Origin: Methylocella silvestris BL2
GTDB lineage: Bacteria; Pseudomonadota; Alphaproteobacteria; Rhizobiales; Beijerinckiaceae
DNA length: 64,000 nt
Direction: 5' to 3'
Assembly (NCBI RefSeq): GCF_000021745.1
Contig: NC_011666.1
Span: forward strand, 2,118,501-2,182,500
A model generated the notes under the pieces. It saw nothing but the letters and a program-made list of their open reading frames with translations, was not told the DNA's origin and ran no database searches. Position numbers and translations under genes: made by a program. The first letter of the stretch is position 1. Each line of letters begins with the position of its first letter. Below, piece by piece: positions 46,473-56,708 of this stretch.

Positions 46473-47008
46473 TCTTCGAGCCTTTCAAAAACTTCGCGGC
46501 GACCGCATTCCAGATCAAATACGCCACGGAGCCGTGGGAGCGCCGCGGCGCAGGCGCGCTACGGCGCGCCGTGTTCTGCGACGAGCAGCAGATCTTTTCG
46601 GGCGACGACCGCGACGCCATCGACGATGTCGCAACCCCGATCGTCGCGCTTTCGATGCTTGGCGTCGCCGCCGACGCCGTGGTCGGCGTCGTGCGCATCC
46701 ATGAGACCGCGCCCGGCCTCTGGCAGGGCTCGCGCCTTGCGGTGGCCGCCGACTATCGCAAAGTCGGCGCGCTCGGCGCCGCGCTGATCAAGCTCGCCGT
46801 CGCTTCGGCGCACGGACGCGGCGCGACCCGCTTTATCGCCCAGGTGCAAAGCCAGAACGCGCTCCTGTTCCGCAGAATGCATTGGCGGACTCTCGATGAA
46901 ATCGAGTTGCACGGCCGGGCGCATCATCTGATGGAGGCCGATCTTTCCTTCTATCCGCCCTTCGGCGCGCCCGAACAGGGTTTTATCGCGCTGCGGAGGG
47001 CGGCATGA
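46469..47008 (+). CDS. GNAT acetyltransferase, MSMEG_0567 family
   Basis: A 179-residue protein whose ATG overlaps the radical SAM stop. It has the GNAT pattern [20 protein letters not shown] for acetyl-CoA binding. It is a constant member of the Nit1 cluster. It overlaps the next gene by four bases. Substrate unknown, presumably the cluster's small molecule. Confidence 0.88.
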   Translation: MIFEPFKNFAATAFQIKYATEPWERRGAGALRRAVFCDEQQIFSGDDRDAIDDVATPIVALSMLGVAADAVVGVVRIHETAPGLWQGSRLAVAADYRKVGALGAALIKLAVASAHGRGATRFIAQVQSQNALLFRRMHWRTLDEIELHGRAHHLMEADLSFYPPFGAPEQGFIALRRAA

Positions 47009-47976
47009 GCATCGATCTTTTCGCTCTCGCATGCGCGCTTCGCGCCGCGCCGGGTCTCGCGGCCAAGACCGACATCGGGCATGCGACAGCGCGGCTCGGT
47101 CTCTCCGGCGCCTTACCCATCCCGACCGGCGATGATTGCGCGGCAATTCCCGACGGCGATGGATGGCTGCTCTTCGCCATCGAAGGTTTTATCAATGAAT
47201 TCGTCGCCGCCGACCCCTGGTTCGCCGGCTGGTGCGGCGTCATGGTCAATCTCTCCGACATTGCGGCGATGGGCGGGCGCCCGATCGCGCTGGTCGACGC
47301 GCTCTGGGCCGACGGCGAGGCCGGCGCCGATCCCCTTCTCGCCGGCCTTCGCGCCGCCTCCGAGCGGTTCGGCTCGCCGCTGGTCGGCGGTCACACCAAC
47401 CTTCGCGCCGGCCATGGCCAGTTGTCCGTCGCAGCCCTCGGCCGCGCCAGGCGCCTCTTGACCAGTTTCGACGCGCAGCCCGGGGATCGTCTCATCGCCG
47501 CGATCGACTTGCGCGGGCGCTACCGTGACCCCTTCCCCAATTGGGACGCGGCGACCAGCGCGCCCGCCGAGCGGCTGCGCGGCGATCTTGAGCTGTTGCC
47601 TCAGATCGCTGAGGCCGGCCTGTCGCGCGCCGCCAAGGACATTAGCCAGGCCGGGCTCGTCGGCACGGCCGCCATGCTGGCGGAATGCTCCGGCGTCTCC
47701 ATCACGATCGACGTCGACGCCGCGCCACGGCCCAGCGGCGTTCCGCTCGAGCGCTGGCTGACGAGCTTTCCGAGCTTTGGCTATCTCATCGCTGCGGCCC
47801 CCGCAGCCGCGCCCGCAATCATTGCGCGCTTTTCCGCGCGCGGCATCGCCGCCGCCGAGATCGGGGAAGTGGCGGCAGGCGGGCGCGTCGCCATTACCGA
47901 CGGCGTTTCATGCGAGACGATCTTCGACCATTCGAGCCGGCCGCTCCTCGGCTGCGGGCCACGGAGAGTTGCATGA
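47005..47976 (+). CDS. AIR-synthase-like protein, Sll0787 family
   Basis: A 323-residue member of the PurM/AIR-synthase superfamily. The N-terminal IPTGDDCAAIPDGDG and central VNLSDIAAMGGRPIALVDA match the ATP-binding and metal-binding elements. Such enzymes activate an amide or acid using ATP. It is a standard Nit1-cluster gene, overlapping its neighbours by four bases on each side. Confidence 0.9.
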   Translation: MSIDLFALACALRAAPGLAAKTDIGHATARLGLSGALPIPTGDDCAAIPDGDGWLLFAIEGFINEFVAADPWFAGWCGVMVNLSDIAAMGGRPIALVDALWADGEAGADPLLAGLRAASERFGSPLVGGHTNLRAGHGQLSVAALGRARRLLTSFDAQPGDRLIAAIDLRGRYRDPFPNWDAATSAPAERLRGDLELLPQIAEAGLSRAAKDISQAGLVGTAAMLAECSGVSITIDVDAAPRPSGVPLERWLTSFPSFGYLIAAAPAAAPAIIARFSARGIAAAEIGEVAAGGRVAITDGVSCETIFDHSSRPLLGCGPRRVA

Positions 47977-49118
47977 GGATCGCCATTCTCGCCCATTCCA
48001 CCAATCCGCGCGGCGGCGTCGTCCATGCGCTGGCGCTCGGCGATGCGCTGACGCGGCTTGGCCATGGGGCGGTCGTCCACGCGCCGGACGCGGCGGGCGC
48101 GGGCTTCTTCCGCAAGACGCTGTGCGACACGATTCTGGTTCCGGCGACGCCTTCCGGCCCCGGAGTGACCGGATTGGTCGAACGCCGCGTCGCCGATTAT
48201 GTCCGCCATTTCGAGGCGCCGGCGCATCGCCGCTTCGACGTCTACCATGCGCAGGACGGAATTTCCGGCAATGCGCTCGCGACGCTGAAGCAGCGCGGGC
48301 TGATCCGCGATTTCATCCGGACTGTTCACCACATTGATGATTTCGCCGACCCGAGATTGCGCGCCCTACAGAAGCGCTCCATCACACAGGCAGGGCGCCA
48401 TCTCGTCGTCAGCCACGCCTGGCGCAACGCGCTTGCCCATGACTTCGGGGTTGAGGCGGCGATCGTCGGCAATGGCGTCGACAGGCGCTGCTTTTCGCCA
48501 GCTCGAGACGGGAGCGAATCCGCGCTGCGCGAAAACCTCGGCCTTGGCGCGGGGCCGGTTTTTCTCTCCATCGGCGGCGTCGAGGCGCGCAAGAATTCGC
48601 TATGCATGCTCAGGGCCTTTGCCCGCCTCCAGAGGCGGCTGCCTTCGGCGCAGCTCGTCATCGCCGGCGGCGCCTCGCTGCTCGACCATGACGCCTATCA
48701 GCGGCAATTTTCTGACGCGCTGACGGAGCTTCGCCTGCCGCCCGGCGCCGTGATCCGCACCGGGCCGCTGGCGCAGGCCGTCATGCCGGCGCTCTACAGG
48801 CTGGCGGATGGGTTGGTGTTTGCCTCGCTCAAAGAGGGCTTCGGTCTGGCAGTGCTGGAAGCCATGGCGTGTGGCGTTCCGGTCATCGTCTCCGAGATCG
48901 CGCCCTTCACCGAATATCTTGGGCCTGACGACGCCGCCTGGTGCGATCCGCTCGATGTTGACTCCATCGCGCGCGCTATGACGGCGGCATTGCGCCCTCA
49001 GCTTCGCGCTCAACTCATAGAGAATGGATTCGCTGCGGCCGCGCGGCATGATTGGGACGCGACGGCGCAAGCGCATCTTGCCAGCTATGAAAGCCTGAAG
49101 GAAACCGCCGATGCCTGA
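47973..49118 (+). CDS. Glycosyltransferase, MSMEG_0565 family
   Basis: A 381-residue GT4-type glycosyltransferase. The N-terminal HSTNPRGGVVHAL and the C-terminal EGFGLAVLEAMACGVPVIVS (E-x7-E motif) are clear. The start at 47973 overlaps the previous stop; the longer frame to 47685 is an artefact. In the Nit1 cluster it likely adds a sugar to the pathway product. Confidence 0.9.
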   Translation: MRIAILAHSTNPRGGVVHALALGDALTRLGHGAVVHAPDAAGAGFFRKTLCDTILVPATPSGPGVTGLVERRVADYVRHFEAPAHRRFDVYHAQDGISGNALATLKQRGLIRDFIRTVHHIDDFADPRLRALQKRSITQAGRHLVVSHAWRNALAHDFGVEAAIVGNGVDRRCFSPARDGSESALRENLGLGAGPVFLSIGGVEARKNSLCMLRAFARLQRRLPSAQLVIAGGASLLDHDAYQRQFSDALTELRLPPGAVIRTGPLAQAVMPALYRLADGLVFASLKEGFGLAVLEAMACGVPVIVSEIAPFTEYLGPDDAAWCDPLDVDSIARAMTAALRPQLRAQLIENGFAAAARHDWDATAQAHLASYESLKETADA

Positions 49119-49398
49119 GATGCGCTTTCTGATCCGCTGGCCCGACGGCTCGCCGGAGAGCTGTTATTCGCCATCGCTCGTCGTCAAGGACTATCTGACG
49201 CCGGGCGCCAGCTACACGCTCGACCAGTTCGTCGCCCTCAGCCGCGCGGCGCTGACTACAGCCAGCGCGCGCGTCGAGGCGCGCTACGGGCGCCCCTGCT
49301 CATTGGCGCAGGGGCAGCTCGCCAGCATCGAGGCTAAAGCCCGGCGCTTTGCCGAAATCTCCGACCCGCGCGTCACGGTCGACGCCTTTGAAGAATGA
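49111..49398 (+). CDS. MSMEG_0570-family nitrogen-starvation protein
   Basis: A 95-residue protein overlapping the glycosyltransferase by eight bases. The opening [20 protein letters not shown] and the following strand fit this small Nit1-cluster family. It may act as a subunit or scaffold. It overlaps the flavoprotein gene by four bases. Confidence 0.85.
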   Translation: MPEMRFLIRWPDGSPESCYSPSLVVKDYLTPGASYTLDQFVALSRAALTTASARVEARYGRPCSLAQGQLASIEAKARRFAEISDPRVTVDAFEE

Positions 49399-50699
49399 AC
49401 GAAGAGATGAACGCCATGACAAATTCAGCCACAATTCCCCATATTCCCGTCGCCGTCGTCGGCGGCGGACAAGCCGGCCTCTCAATCAGCTATGAGCTCA
49501 AGCGCCGCTGCGTCGAGCATCTTGTGTTCGAGAAGAACACGGCGATGCACGTCTGGAGCACGCGGCGCTGGGACAATTTCTGCCTGGTCACGCCGAACTG
49601 GCAATGTCAGTTGCCGGGCTATCCTTACAGCGGATCGGACCCAGACGGCTTCATGAAGAAGGACGAGATCATCGCCTACCTTGAAGGATTCCTGAAAGCG
49701 GTTGATCCGCCGCTGCGCGAGGGCGTTGCGGTGCGCCGCGTCGCCGTTCGGCCAGAAGGCGGGTTTTCTGTCGAGACCAACGCAGGAAGCTACACCGCCG
49801 GACAGATCGTCGTCGCTTCGGGCGGCTATCATTTGCCGATCGTGCCGCGTATGGCCGAGCGGCTGCCGAAGGAGATTCATCAAATTCATTCCGAACAGTA
49901 CCGCAACGCGGCTTCGCTGCCGGAGGGCGCAGTGCTCGTGGTCGGTTCCGGCCAGTCGGGCGCCCAGATCGCCGAGGATTTGCATCTGGCCGGCCGCAAG
50001 GTTCATCTCGCCGTGGGCGCCGCGCCGCGCTGCGCCCGTTTCTATCGCGGCCGCGACGTCGTGACCTGGCTCGCCGATATGGGCTACTATGACATGCCAG
50101 TCGACCGTCATCCGCTGCGCGAAGGCGTCCGCGACAACACCAACCATTATGTCACCGGACGCGACGGTGGGCGCGACATTGATCTGCGCCGGTTCGCCCT
50201 GGAAGGCATGCAGCTTTATGGCGCGCTGGACGACATCGACGGCGACGTGCTGACCTTCAGACCCACTCTGACGACGGCGCTGGACGACGCCGACAAAATC
50301 TACAACGGCATCAACGCATCGATCGACAAATATATCGACGAGAACGGCATAGAAGCGCCGCCGCCCTCCGTCTATGTTCCGCCGTGGGCGCCGCAGGAAG
50401 ACCCACTGTCGCTGAGCCTCGACGAGACCGGCGTTACGACGATCATCTGGTGCATCGGCTTCCAGCCGGATTTTCGCTGGCTCGACGCGCCCGTTTTCAA
50501 CGGCGGGGGCCATCCGCAACATCGCCGCGGCGTCACGCGCCAGGCGGGGGTCTATTTCCTTGGCCTGCCCTGGCTCCACACCTGGGGATCCGGACGGTTC
50601 AGCAGCGTCGCGCGCGACGCCTCTTTCCTTGCCGACCGTATCGAAGAACAGTTGGCTGGCGCGGCGGACGCGACCGAAACCGCGGAGAGTCTCTCGTGA
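49395..50699 (+). CDS. Flavin-dependent oxidoreductase, MSMEG_0569 family
   Basis: A 434-residue protein with an N-terminal FAD motif [17 protein letters not shown] and a second Rossmann motif [17 protein letters not shown] near 180, typical of two-nucleotide-binding flavoprotein monooxygenases. A start at 49407 with GAAGAG before it is also possible. It oxidises the Nit1-pathway metabolite, substrate unknown. Confidence 0.9.
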   Translation: MNEEMNAMTNSATIPHIPVAVVGGGQAGLSISYELKRRCVEHLVFEKNTAMHVWSTRRWDNFCLVTPNWQCQLPGYPYSGSDPDGFMKKDEIIAYLEGFLKAVDPPLREGVAVRRVAVRPEGGFSVETNAGSYTAGQIVVASGGYHLPIVPRMAERLPKEIHQIHSEQYRNAASLPEGAVLVVGSGQSGAQIAEDLHLAGRKVHLAVGAAPRCARFYRGRDVVTWLADMGYYDMPVDRHPLREGVRDNTNHYVTGRDGGRDIDLRRFALEGMQLYGALDDIDGDVLTFRPTLTTALDDADKIYNGINASIDKYIDENGIEAPPPSVYVPPWAPQEDPLSLSLDETGVTTIIWCIGFQPDFRWLDAPVFNGGGHPQHRRGVTRQAGVYFLGLPWLHTWGSGRFSSVARDASFLADRIEEQLAGAADATETAESLS

Positions 50700-51565
50700 A
50701 TATGGCTTTTTCGTCCCTCACCCTTCCTTCGCGGCAGGCGTTCGTATCGCGCGACGTGGTTCGCCTCGGCATGCCTCATCTCAGCCTCGGCGGCCTGTCC
50801 GAGACCTGGCTCCTGAAGGAGCTTGGCGACCGGCACTGGATGCTGCTCGCCAAACTGGCGGGGCGCGAAATCCCCGATTTCCGGGACGAGAGCGGCGCGC
50901 GCGTCTATGCCGCCTTCGCCGCCGTATCGATCCGCGAAGCCTCGCTCGCTTCCTTCGTGGAGCACGACGAACTCGTCATCGAGTCAGAGATCACTCGGAT
51001 CTCCGGCGCGCAATTCGCCAGCTTGCATCGCCTCAGCCGACGCGGACGACCCGCGGGCGTCATCGAACTCGTGTCGGTCTTCGTGAAGCGCCGCGTCGCT
51101 GGGCGCAATCGCTCGATCATGCGCACCGCGCTCGATTGCTTTCCGCCGCCGGAGGCTGCGGGGCCATCGTTCACGGCGGCTGCGACGGCCGCGCGCATTC
51201 GCGCCGGCGCGTTCGAACAACATTTCGGCTTCTCCCGCTCGGACTCGCGGGAGATCGGCCGCCTGCTCATCAACCCCTGCCCGTCGCAGGATTTCAACGG
51301 CGCCGATTTCCTCTACTTCACCTCGTTCCAGTCCTTCGTCGACAGAACGGAATGGGAGCTGCTGGCGCCCGAACGCGGCCTCTCAACGCAGGCGCGCGAC
51401 ATTGTCTATCGCGGCAATATCGAGCCGGGCGATAAAATTGTCGTCATGCTGTCCGCCATCCGGCAAGGCGAGGGGACGTTGGCCCATTGGAGCCAGATCA
51501 CACGAGACTCCGATGGCGCGCATCTCGCCGACATCTTCACCTTGAAGCGAGCCGGCAGGCGATGA
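50696..51565 (+). CDS. Pnap_2097/LnmK-like hotdog-type protein
   Basis: A 289-residue protein. The GTG at 50696 overlaps the previous stop and has GGAGAG six bases before it; ATG 50702 is the alternative. The opening [19 protein letters not shown] fits the Pnap_2097 family, related to LnmK acyltransferase/decarboxylases. It is the last gene in the run and is not part of every Nit1 cluster, so it may tailor the product with an acyl group. Confidence 0.65.
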   Translation: MNMAFSSLTLPSRQAFVSRDVVRLGMPHLSLGGLSETWLLKELGDRHWMLLAKLAGREIPDFRDESGARVYAAFAAVSIREASLASFVEHDELVIESEITRISGAQFASLHRLSRRGRPAGVIELVSVFVKRRVAGRNRSIMRTALDCFPPPEAAGPSFTAAATAARIRAGAFEQHFGFSRSDSREIGRLLINPCPSQDFNGADFLYFTSFQSFVDRTEWELLAPERGLSTQARDIVYRGNIEPGDKIVVMLSAIRQGEGTLAHWSQITRDSDGAHLADIFTLKRAGRR

Positions 51566-51716
51566 ACGATCCGCTCTCCCGGCGCTTCCGACCGAATCCT
51601 CGCATTTGACGTGCGATGCGCGCCCGAACTTTGCGCGTCCTCTCGCAGCCGATTAGACGGCGCCCTGCCCAGAAATTCGGCCGGGGCGTTGCCGGGGTTC
51701 GGCCACGCGCTCCAGC

Positions 51717-52973
51717 TTAGAGCTGCACCTGCAGGCCGAGCGTCACCCGCGTGCCGCTATGCGTGTTGCTCGCCGAATTCAGCGCGCAATCCAGCGTAAC
51801 GACCAGATCATGCGGCTTGATCACATAGTTTACGCCGAAATCGATCTGCGACTGCCATGTCTCGAGAACGGTGGCGTCAAAGTGCTGGTAACGGGCGTAG
51901 GGCTGAAACTGTCCCTGAACGATCCCATAGCCGAACGTATAGGGAATAAGGTAGGCGGCGCTCGCGAGATAGCCGTTGCCCTGCGTGACACCGCCGATAT
52001 TCGCGGTGAGGCCGGCGTTATTGTAGTTAGGCGGAACGTCAACGATGCCGCCAGTGTTGTAATTATAATAGGCGCCTTCCAGCGTGATCACGCCATAGTC
52101 GCCAAGCTTCTTCTCCATCAGGCCGTCGACGTTCCAGGCTCCATAATTTGCGGAGTTGAAGCTGGTCCCGACCCCATCCTGCTGGAACATGCCGGCGACG
52201 CCGATCGAGAGGACGTCGACCTTGCCATAGTAGGTGCTGGCTTCGTAATAGGCGGGGTCGGGTTCCGGGTCCCAGAAATTATACACGACGCGGCCGGCGA
52301 AAAGCGGATTATGCGCCTGATTCGATGGACCAAAGAAGCCGAAGGTCGTGGGATCGACGCCGGGGCCTGGCACGCCATTGTAGGTTGCAAGATTATGGCC
52401 CGCGAAGACGCCAACGGAATAGACCAGCTTTTTGTCGAACAGTTTGCCCCACACGGTTCCGCCGAGATCGCGCCCATAGAAGCGCGAGGGATATTGCGAT
52501 ACGACGCCCGGGTAATACCACTCGCTTAGATAATAGGGGCCGTCGAGATTGGCTCGATCGCTTGGCGGCAGCATCTGGCCGACCCAGACGTTGACTTCGT
52601 TCATCGGCTCGAACTGCACATAGGCGTCGAGCACTCCGATCGGCCCGTTGCCATAGGAGCGTTCCGTATTGAACGTCGCCTTGATATATTCATTCAGCGT
52701 CGCGCCGGTGTAAATTCGGAAGCTGTCGAGATTATATTGCGCCGTCGTTCCGTTGCCGTAGCCGCCAGGCGCAAAGGATGAAACCGAGCCGAAGCTCGTC
52801 CTGAGGCCGGCGCCGATCGTGAACGATCTGCCGTCGCCGAGATCGATGGTCTCTCCCGCCTCCGCCTTCGTAAGATCTATGGCGCTGAACCCGAGCGCGA
52901 CGCAAAGCGCGAGGGCGCCTGCCGTGGACGCGTTCGGGCGCCGCGTCTTACCCGATACTGAACGGTCTTTCAT
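51717..52973 (-). CDS. Outer-membrane porin
   Basis: A 418-residue protein with an N-terminal signal peptide (TAGALALCVALGFSAI, cleavage near AEAGE) followed by alternating beta strands rich in glycine, tyrosine and asparagine, as in porins. It ends in LGLQVQL. GGGAG lies before the ATG. It converges on the Nit1 cluster and could admit the cluster's substrate or urea; specificity unknown. Confidence 0.8.
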   Translation of the reverse strand: MKDRSVSGKTRRPNASTAGALALCVALGFSAIDLTKAEAGETIDLGDGRSFTIGAGLRTSFGSVSSFAPGGYGNGTTAQYNLDSFRIYTGATLNEYIKATFNTERSYGNGPIGVLDAYVQFEPMNEVNVWVGQMLPPSDRANLDGPYYLSEWYYPGVVSQYPSRFYGRDLGGTVWGKLFDKKLVYSVGVFAGHNLATYNGVPGPGVDPTTFGFFGPSNQAHNPLFAGRVVYNFWDPEPDPAYYEASTYYGKVDVLSIGVAGMFQQDGVGTSFNSANYGAWNVDGLMEKKLGDYGVITLEGAYYNYNTGGIVDVPPNYNNAGLTANIGGVTQGNGYLASAAYLIPYTFGYGIVQGQFQPYARYQHFDATVLETWQSQIDFGVNYVIKPHDLVVTLDCALNSASNTHSGTRVTLGLQVQL

Positions 52974-53342
52974 TGTCTAAACTCCCATTCGTCCAAGCTC
53001 GGATCGGGCGAAGCCACTTCTTTGCAGGGAACTCTTCTTGATTGTGAGCCTAGATCAACCTGAAATTTCCAAGAATACGTGGAAGCGCGTATGAAGATAT
53101 TTCGCAACAGGCGTAAAGAATATTCTTCCGGCTCCCATTTTCAATAACGAGTTACATTTATACAACAAATGCCAAGACAAGCGCGCCGCTTCGCGTCGCT
53201 TTTTGTTTTCTCTTCATGGACAGGCGGGCGGCGTCTTGGCCCCCAAATTGCTTACTTCAGTCACGGACGCCTCGCTGCGCCAGAGCCGGTAAGGCCAGGC
53301 TCGCGACGCACGCCGCCACGCAATACGAAAGGTGGCCATGAA
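52974..53342. other. Divergent intergenic region, porin and sensor-transporter
   Basis: 369 bases with no gene. It must hold both promoters. I looked for a second sigma-54 signature here and found none with correct spacing. Confidence 0.5.
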
Positions 53343-56300
53343 TTGATCCCGGGGAGCGCGACGCAGAGCATTGGCGCGCAGAAGCGGCGTTACAATCAAT
53401 GGGTCGCCAATGAGACCCTTGAGGACTATGCGCTGCGCTTCACTGCGACGCGCGCGCGTCGCAGCGCATTCAGCGTCGCCAACACGGCGATCGGCGGCGT
53501 ATCCTTCCTCGCCTGCGAGGCGATCGGCGGATCGATCACTCTGGCTTATGGGTTTTCCAACGCGGTCGCCGCCATCGTCGCCGCCGGCATATTGATGTTT
53601 CTTTGTGGCGCCCCAATCGCCTACTATGCCGTCCGCTATGGCGTCGACATCGACCTGCTGACGCGCGGCGCGGGCTTTGGCTATCTCGGCTCGACGCTGA
53701 CCTCGCTGATCTACGCCTCTTTCACCTTCATCCTGTTCGCCATCGAGGCGAGCATCATGTCGTTCGCCCTCAATATGGCGTTCGGCATTCCCTTGCCGAT
53801 CGCCCATCTTGTCAGCGCGCTGATCGTCATCCCCATCGCCGCTTATGGCATACGCCGCATCAGCCGCATGCAGCTCGCGACGCAGCCGATCTGGCTCATT
53901 CTTCAATTCGTTCCGTTGCTTTATTTCGCCCTCAGTCAGTCGGACAAGCTACAGCAGTGGAGCGCTTTTTCCGGCGAAAGCGGCTCGCCGGACGGCTCGA
54001 TCAGCCCCTTGCTGTTCGCCGGCGCCGTCGCAACGCTGCTCTCTCTACTGCCCCAGATCGGCGAACAGGTCGACTATCTCCGCTTTCTGCCCGCGCGCAA
54101 GGAAATCGGCGCCCTGCGCTGGTGGAGCGCCATGCTTGGCGCCGGCCCGGGCTGGGTCGTCATCGGCGCGTTCAAACTCCTCGCGGGCTCCTTCCTGGCC
54201 TATGCCGCGCTCGCCCATGGCGTGCCGGCGGAGCGCGCCGCCGAGCCGGCCGAGCTCTACCGCCTCGTCTTCGTCGACGTCTTCCACTCCCCAGCCGTGG
54301 CGCTGATCGCGATGGGCGTCTTCGTCGCCGTGTGCCAGACCAAGATCAACGTCACCAACGCCTATGCCGGCTCGATCGCCTGGTCAAATTTCTTTGCAAG
54401 GATAACGCACAGCCATCCGGGCCGCGTCGTCTGGCTCGTTTTCAACGTGTTGCTCGCCCTCCTGTTGATGGAGATCGGCGTCTTCCGCGCCATTCACAGC
54501 ATTTTGGGGATCTACGCCAATTTCGCGGTCGGATGGATCGGCGCGTTGACGGCCGATCTTGTCGTCAACAAGCCGCTCGGGCTCAGCCCGCCCCATGTCG
54601 AATTCAAGCGCGCCCATCTTTATGACGTCAACCCGGTCGGCGTGGGCGCCATGGCGCTGTCGATCTTCCTCTCGACCCTGGTCTTTCTCGGCGCCTTCGG
54701 CGAGGAGCTGCGGCCGGTCAGCGCAATCATCGGCCTCGTCGTCGCTTTCGCCGCAGCTCCGCTGATCGCCGTCGCGACGCGCGGCAGATACGCCATCGCG
54801 CGGACGGACGCCGATCTGCCCGCGCATCGCGGCGCCTTCCTCTGCTCGATATGCGAGAATGATTTCGAGCGCGCCGACATGGCCTTCTGCCCGGCCTATG
54901 GCGCCCCGATCTGTTCGCTCTGCTGCACGCTCGAGGCGCGATGCCATGACATGTGCAAGCCTGGCAAGCGGCTCGAAGATCAAATCTCCGCGGCGATCAA
55001 TGTCGCCCTGCCCCGCCGCATTGCCGCATTCTTCAGAACGCGGCTCGGCCGTTTTTTGGGCGTCCTCGTCGTCTTCGCCCTTGTCGTCGCTTATCTCCTC
55101 GCGCAGATCTATGTTGCTTATGGCTCGCTCGCCCCCACAGCGCGGCCGATCGTCGGCACGACGCTCTGGATTGTATTTTGGGCGCTCATCATCCTGCTTG
55201 GTCTCGCTTCATGGTTTATCGTCCTTGCGCATGACAGCCGGCGCACCGCGGAAAAGGAGGCGGAACGCCAGGCCCTCATCTTGACGCAGGAAATCGAGGC
55301 GCATAAGGCGACTCAGCACGCCATGCAAAAGGCCAAGGAATCGGCCGAGGCCGCCAATCTCGCCAAGAGCCGCTACATCGTCGGGCTCAGCCATGAGATC
55401 CGCACGCCGCTGAACTCGATCTTTGGCTACGCTCAGCTGATGGAGGGCGCGCCGATCGAAAGCAACGCCGACGGCGTGCGCATCATCCGCCGCAACGCCG
55501 AGCATCTTGCGAGCCTTCTCGATGGTCTGCTCGACATCTCACGCATCGAGACAGGCGTCACGCGTCTTTCGTGGGAAAAAGTGCGCCTGCCTGAATTTCT
55601 CGATCAGATCGTCGAGATGTTCCGGCCGCAGGCGGAAGCGCAAGGGCTGACTTTTATTTATGAGCGGCCGGAAACTCTGCCTTCCGTCGTCAATACCGAC
55701 CCGAAGCGGCTGCGGCAGATCCTGATCAATCTGCTGTCGAACGCCATCAAATATACGCCCTCGGGAAACGCTGCGCTCAAGATCCGCTACCGCGGTCAGG
55801 TCGCCGAAATCGAAGTCAGCGATACAGGCCTTGGCATTCGCGCCGACGACCTTGAAACCATCTTCGAGCCGTTCGAGCGCGGTCGCATGCCTCAGGCGCG
55901 CGCGCTGCCGGGCACCGGCCTTGGCCTCACGATCGTGCGGCTGCTGACGCAGGTGATGGGCGCCGAGATTACGGTCCAAAGCACACCAGACTCGGGCAGC
56001 AAATTCCTGCTGCGCATTCTCCTCTCTGAAGTCGCCCAGCCGGACGAGCGGTCGCCACGCGCGGCGCAGATCCGCGGCTATGCCGGACCGCGCCTCCAAA
56101 TCCTGATCGCCGACGATGACGGCGGCCATATCGATTTCTTGACCCGAATTCTGCGCCCGTTCGGATTCAACCTTACCGCCGCCAAGGACGGCGCAGCGGC
56201 GCTCGAACTTGCCGCGAGCGCCCGCCCCGACGTCGCCATTCTCGACATCTCCATGCCGGCTCTCGACGGCTGGAGCGCGGCCGAAGCGCTGCGCCGCGCT

Positions 56301-56708
56301 TTTCCGGATATGATGATTGTCATTATCTCAGCCGACGTCCACGACATGCGAAGCGCGGGCCGGGCCGGCGGCGCGCATGACGCCTTTCTCGTCAAGCCGC
56401 TCGACGTGCAGCAGCTGCTCGATCTTCTGCAGAGGAAATTCGCGCTTGAATGGATTTGCGGCGCGGAAAAATCCAGCGCGGCGCCCTCAGCCCCGCCCGC
56501 GCCGCCTGCAGGCCTCACGCCGCGCCGCGAGGAATTGCTGCAGCTCGGCCGTATCGGCTATGTGCGCGGCATTGAAACCAAGCTGTCGGAATGGGAGACA
56601 GAGGAGCCGGACGCCGCGAGCTACATCGCGGTTCTGCGCGCTATGGTGAAACGATTTGATTTCAACAAATATATGGACGTCCTGAAAGCGGAGCGGCGCG
56701 ATGGGTGA
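53343..56708 (+). CDS. NCS1-family transporter fused to histidine kinase and receiver
   Basis: A 1121-residue hybrid protein. Residues 1-430 are an NCS1 (cytosine/purine/allantoin) permease-like domain with YNQWVANETLEDYALRFT and LLTRGAGFGYLGSTLTSLIY. A cysteine-rich segment (CSICEND, C...C.LCC) follows, then two membrane spans. The kinase has the H-box LSHEIRTPLNSIFGY (H684), N-box NLLSNAIKYT and G-boxes DTGLGI and GTGLGLTIVR. The receiver has the acceptor D968 (AILDISMPALDGW). TTG 53343 with AAAGGTGG is the likeliest start. It probably senses a nitrogen compound through the permease domain. Confidence 0.9.
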   Translation: MIPGSATQSIGAQKRRYNQWVANETLEDYALRFTATRARRSAFSVANTAIGGVSFLACEAIGGSITLAYGFSNAVAAIVAAGILMFLCGAPIAYYAVRYGVDIDLLTRGAGFGYLGSTLTSLIYASFTFILFAIEASIMSFALNMAFGIPLPIAHLVSALIVIPIAAYGIRRISRMQLATQPIWLILQFVPLLYFALSQSDKLQQWSAFSGESGSPDGSISPLLFAGAVATLLSLLPQIGEQVDYLRFLPARKEIGALRWWSAMLGAGPGWVVIGAFKLLAGSFLAYAALAHGVPAERAAEPAELYRLVFVDVFHSPAVALIAMGVFVAVCQTKINVTNAYAGSIAWSNFFARITHSHPGRVVWLVFNVLLALLLMEIGVFRAIHSILGIYANFAVGWIGALTADLVVNKPLGLSPPHVEFKRAHLYDVNPVGVGAMALSIFLSTLVFLGAFGEELRPVSAIIGLVVAFAAAPLIAVATRGRYAIARTDADLPAHRGAFLCSICENDFERADMAFCPAYGAPICSLCCTLEARCHDMCKPGKRLEDQISAAINVALPRRIAAFFRTRLGRFLGVLVVFALVVAYLLAQIYVAYGSLAPTARPIVGTTLWIVFWALIILLGLASWFIVLAHDSRRTAEKEAERQALILTQEIEAHKATQHAMQKAKESAEAANLAKSRYIVGLSHEIRTPLNSIFGYAQLMEGAPIESNADGVRIIRRNAEHLASLLDGLLDISRIETGVTRLSWEKVRLPEFLDQIVEMFRPQAEAQGLTFIYERPETLPSVVNTDPKRLRQILINLLSNAIKYTPSGNAALKIRYRGQVAEIEVSDTGLGIRADDLETIFEPFERGRMPQARALPGTGLGLTIVRLLTQVMGAEITVQSTPDSGSKFLLRILLSEVAQPDERSPRAAQIRGYAGPRLQILIADDDGGHIDFLTRILRPFGFNLTAAKDGAAALELAASARPDVAILDISMPALDGWSAAEALRRAFPDMMIVIISADVHDMRSAGRAGGAHDAFLVKPLDVQQLLDLLQRKFALEWICGAEKSSAAPSAPPAPPAGLTPRREELLQLGRIGYVRGIETKLSEWETEEPDAASYIAVLRAMVKRFDFNKYMDVLKAERRDG

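Noticed and set aside
49482-50579. Minus-strand frame opposite the flavoprotein gene
   Set aside because: Antisense shadow; the plus strand has two clear nucleotide-binding motifs.
52974-53342. Second sigma-54 promoter
   Set aside because: No GG-N10-GC pair with matching flanks on either strand.
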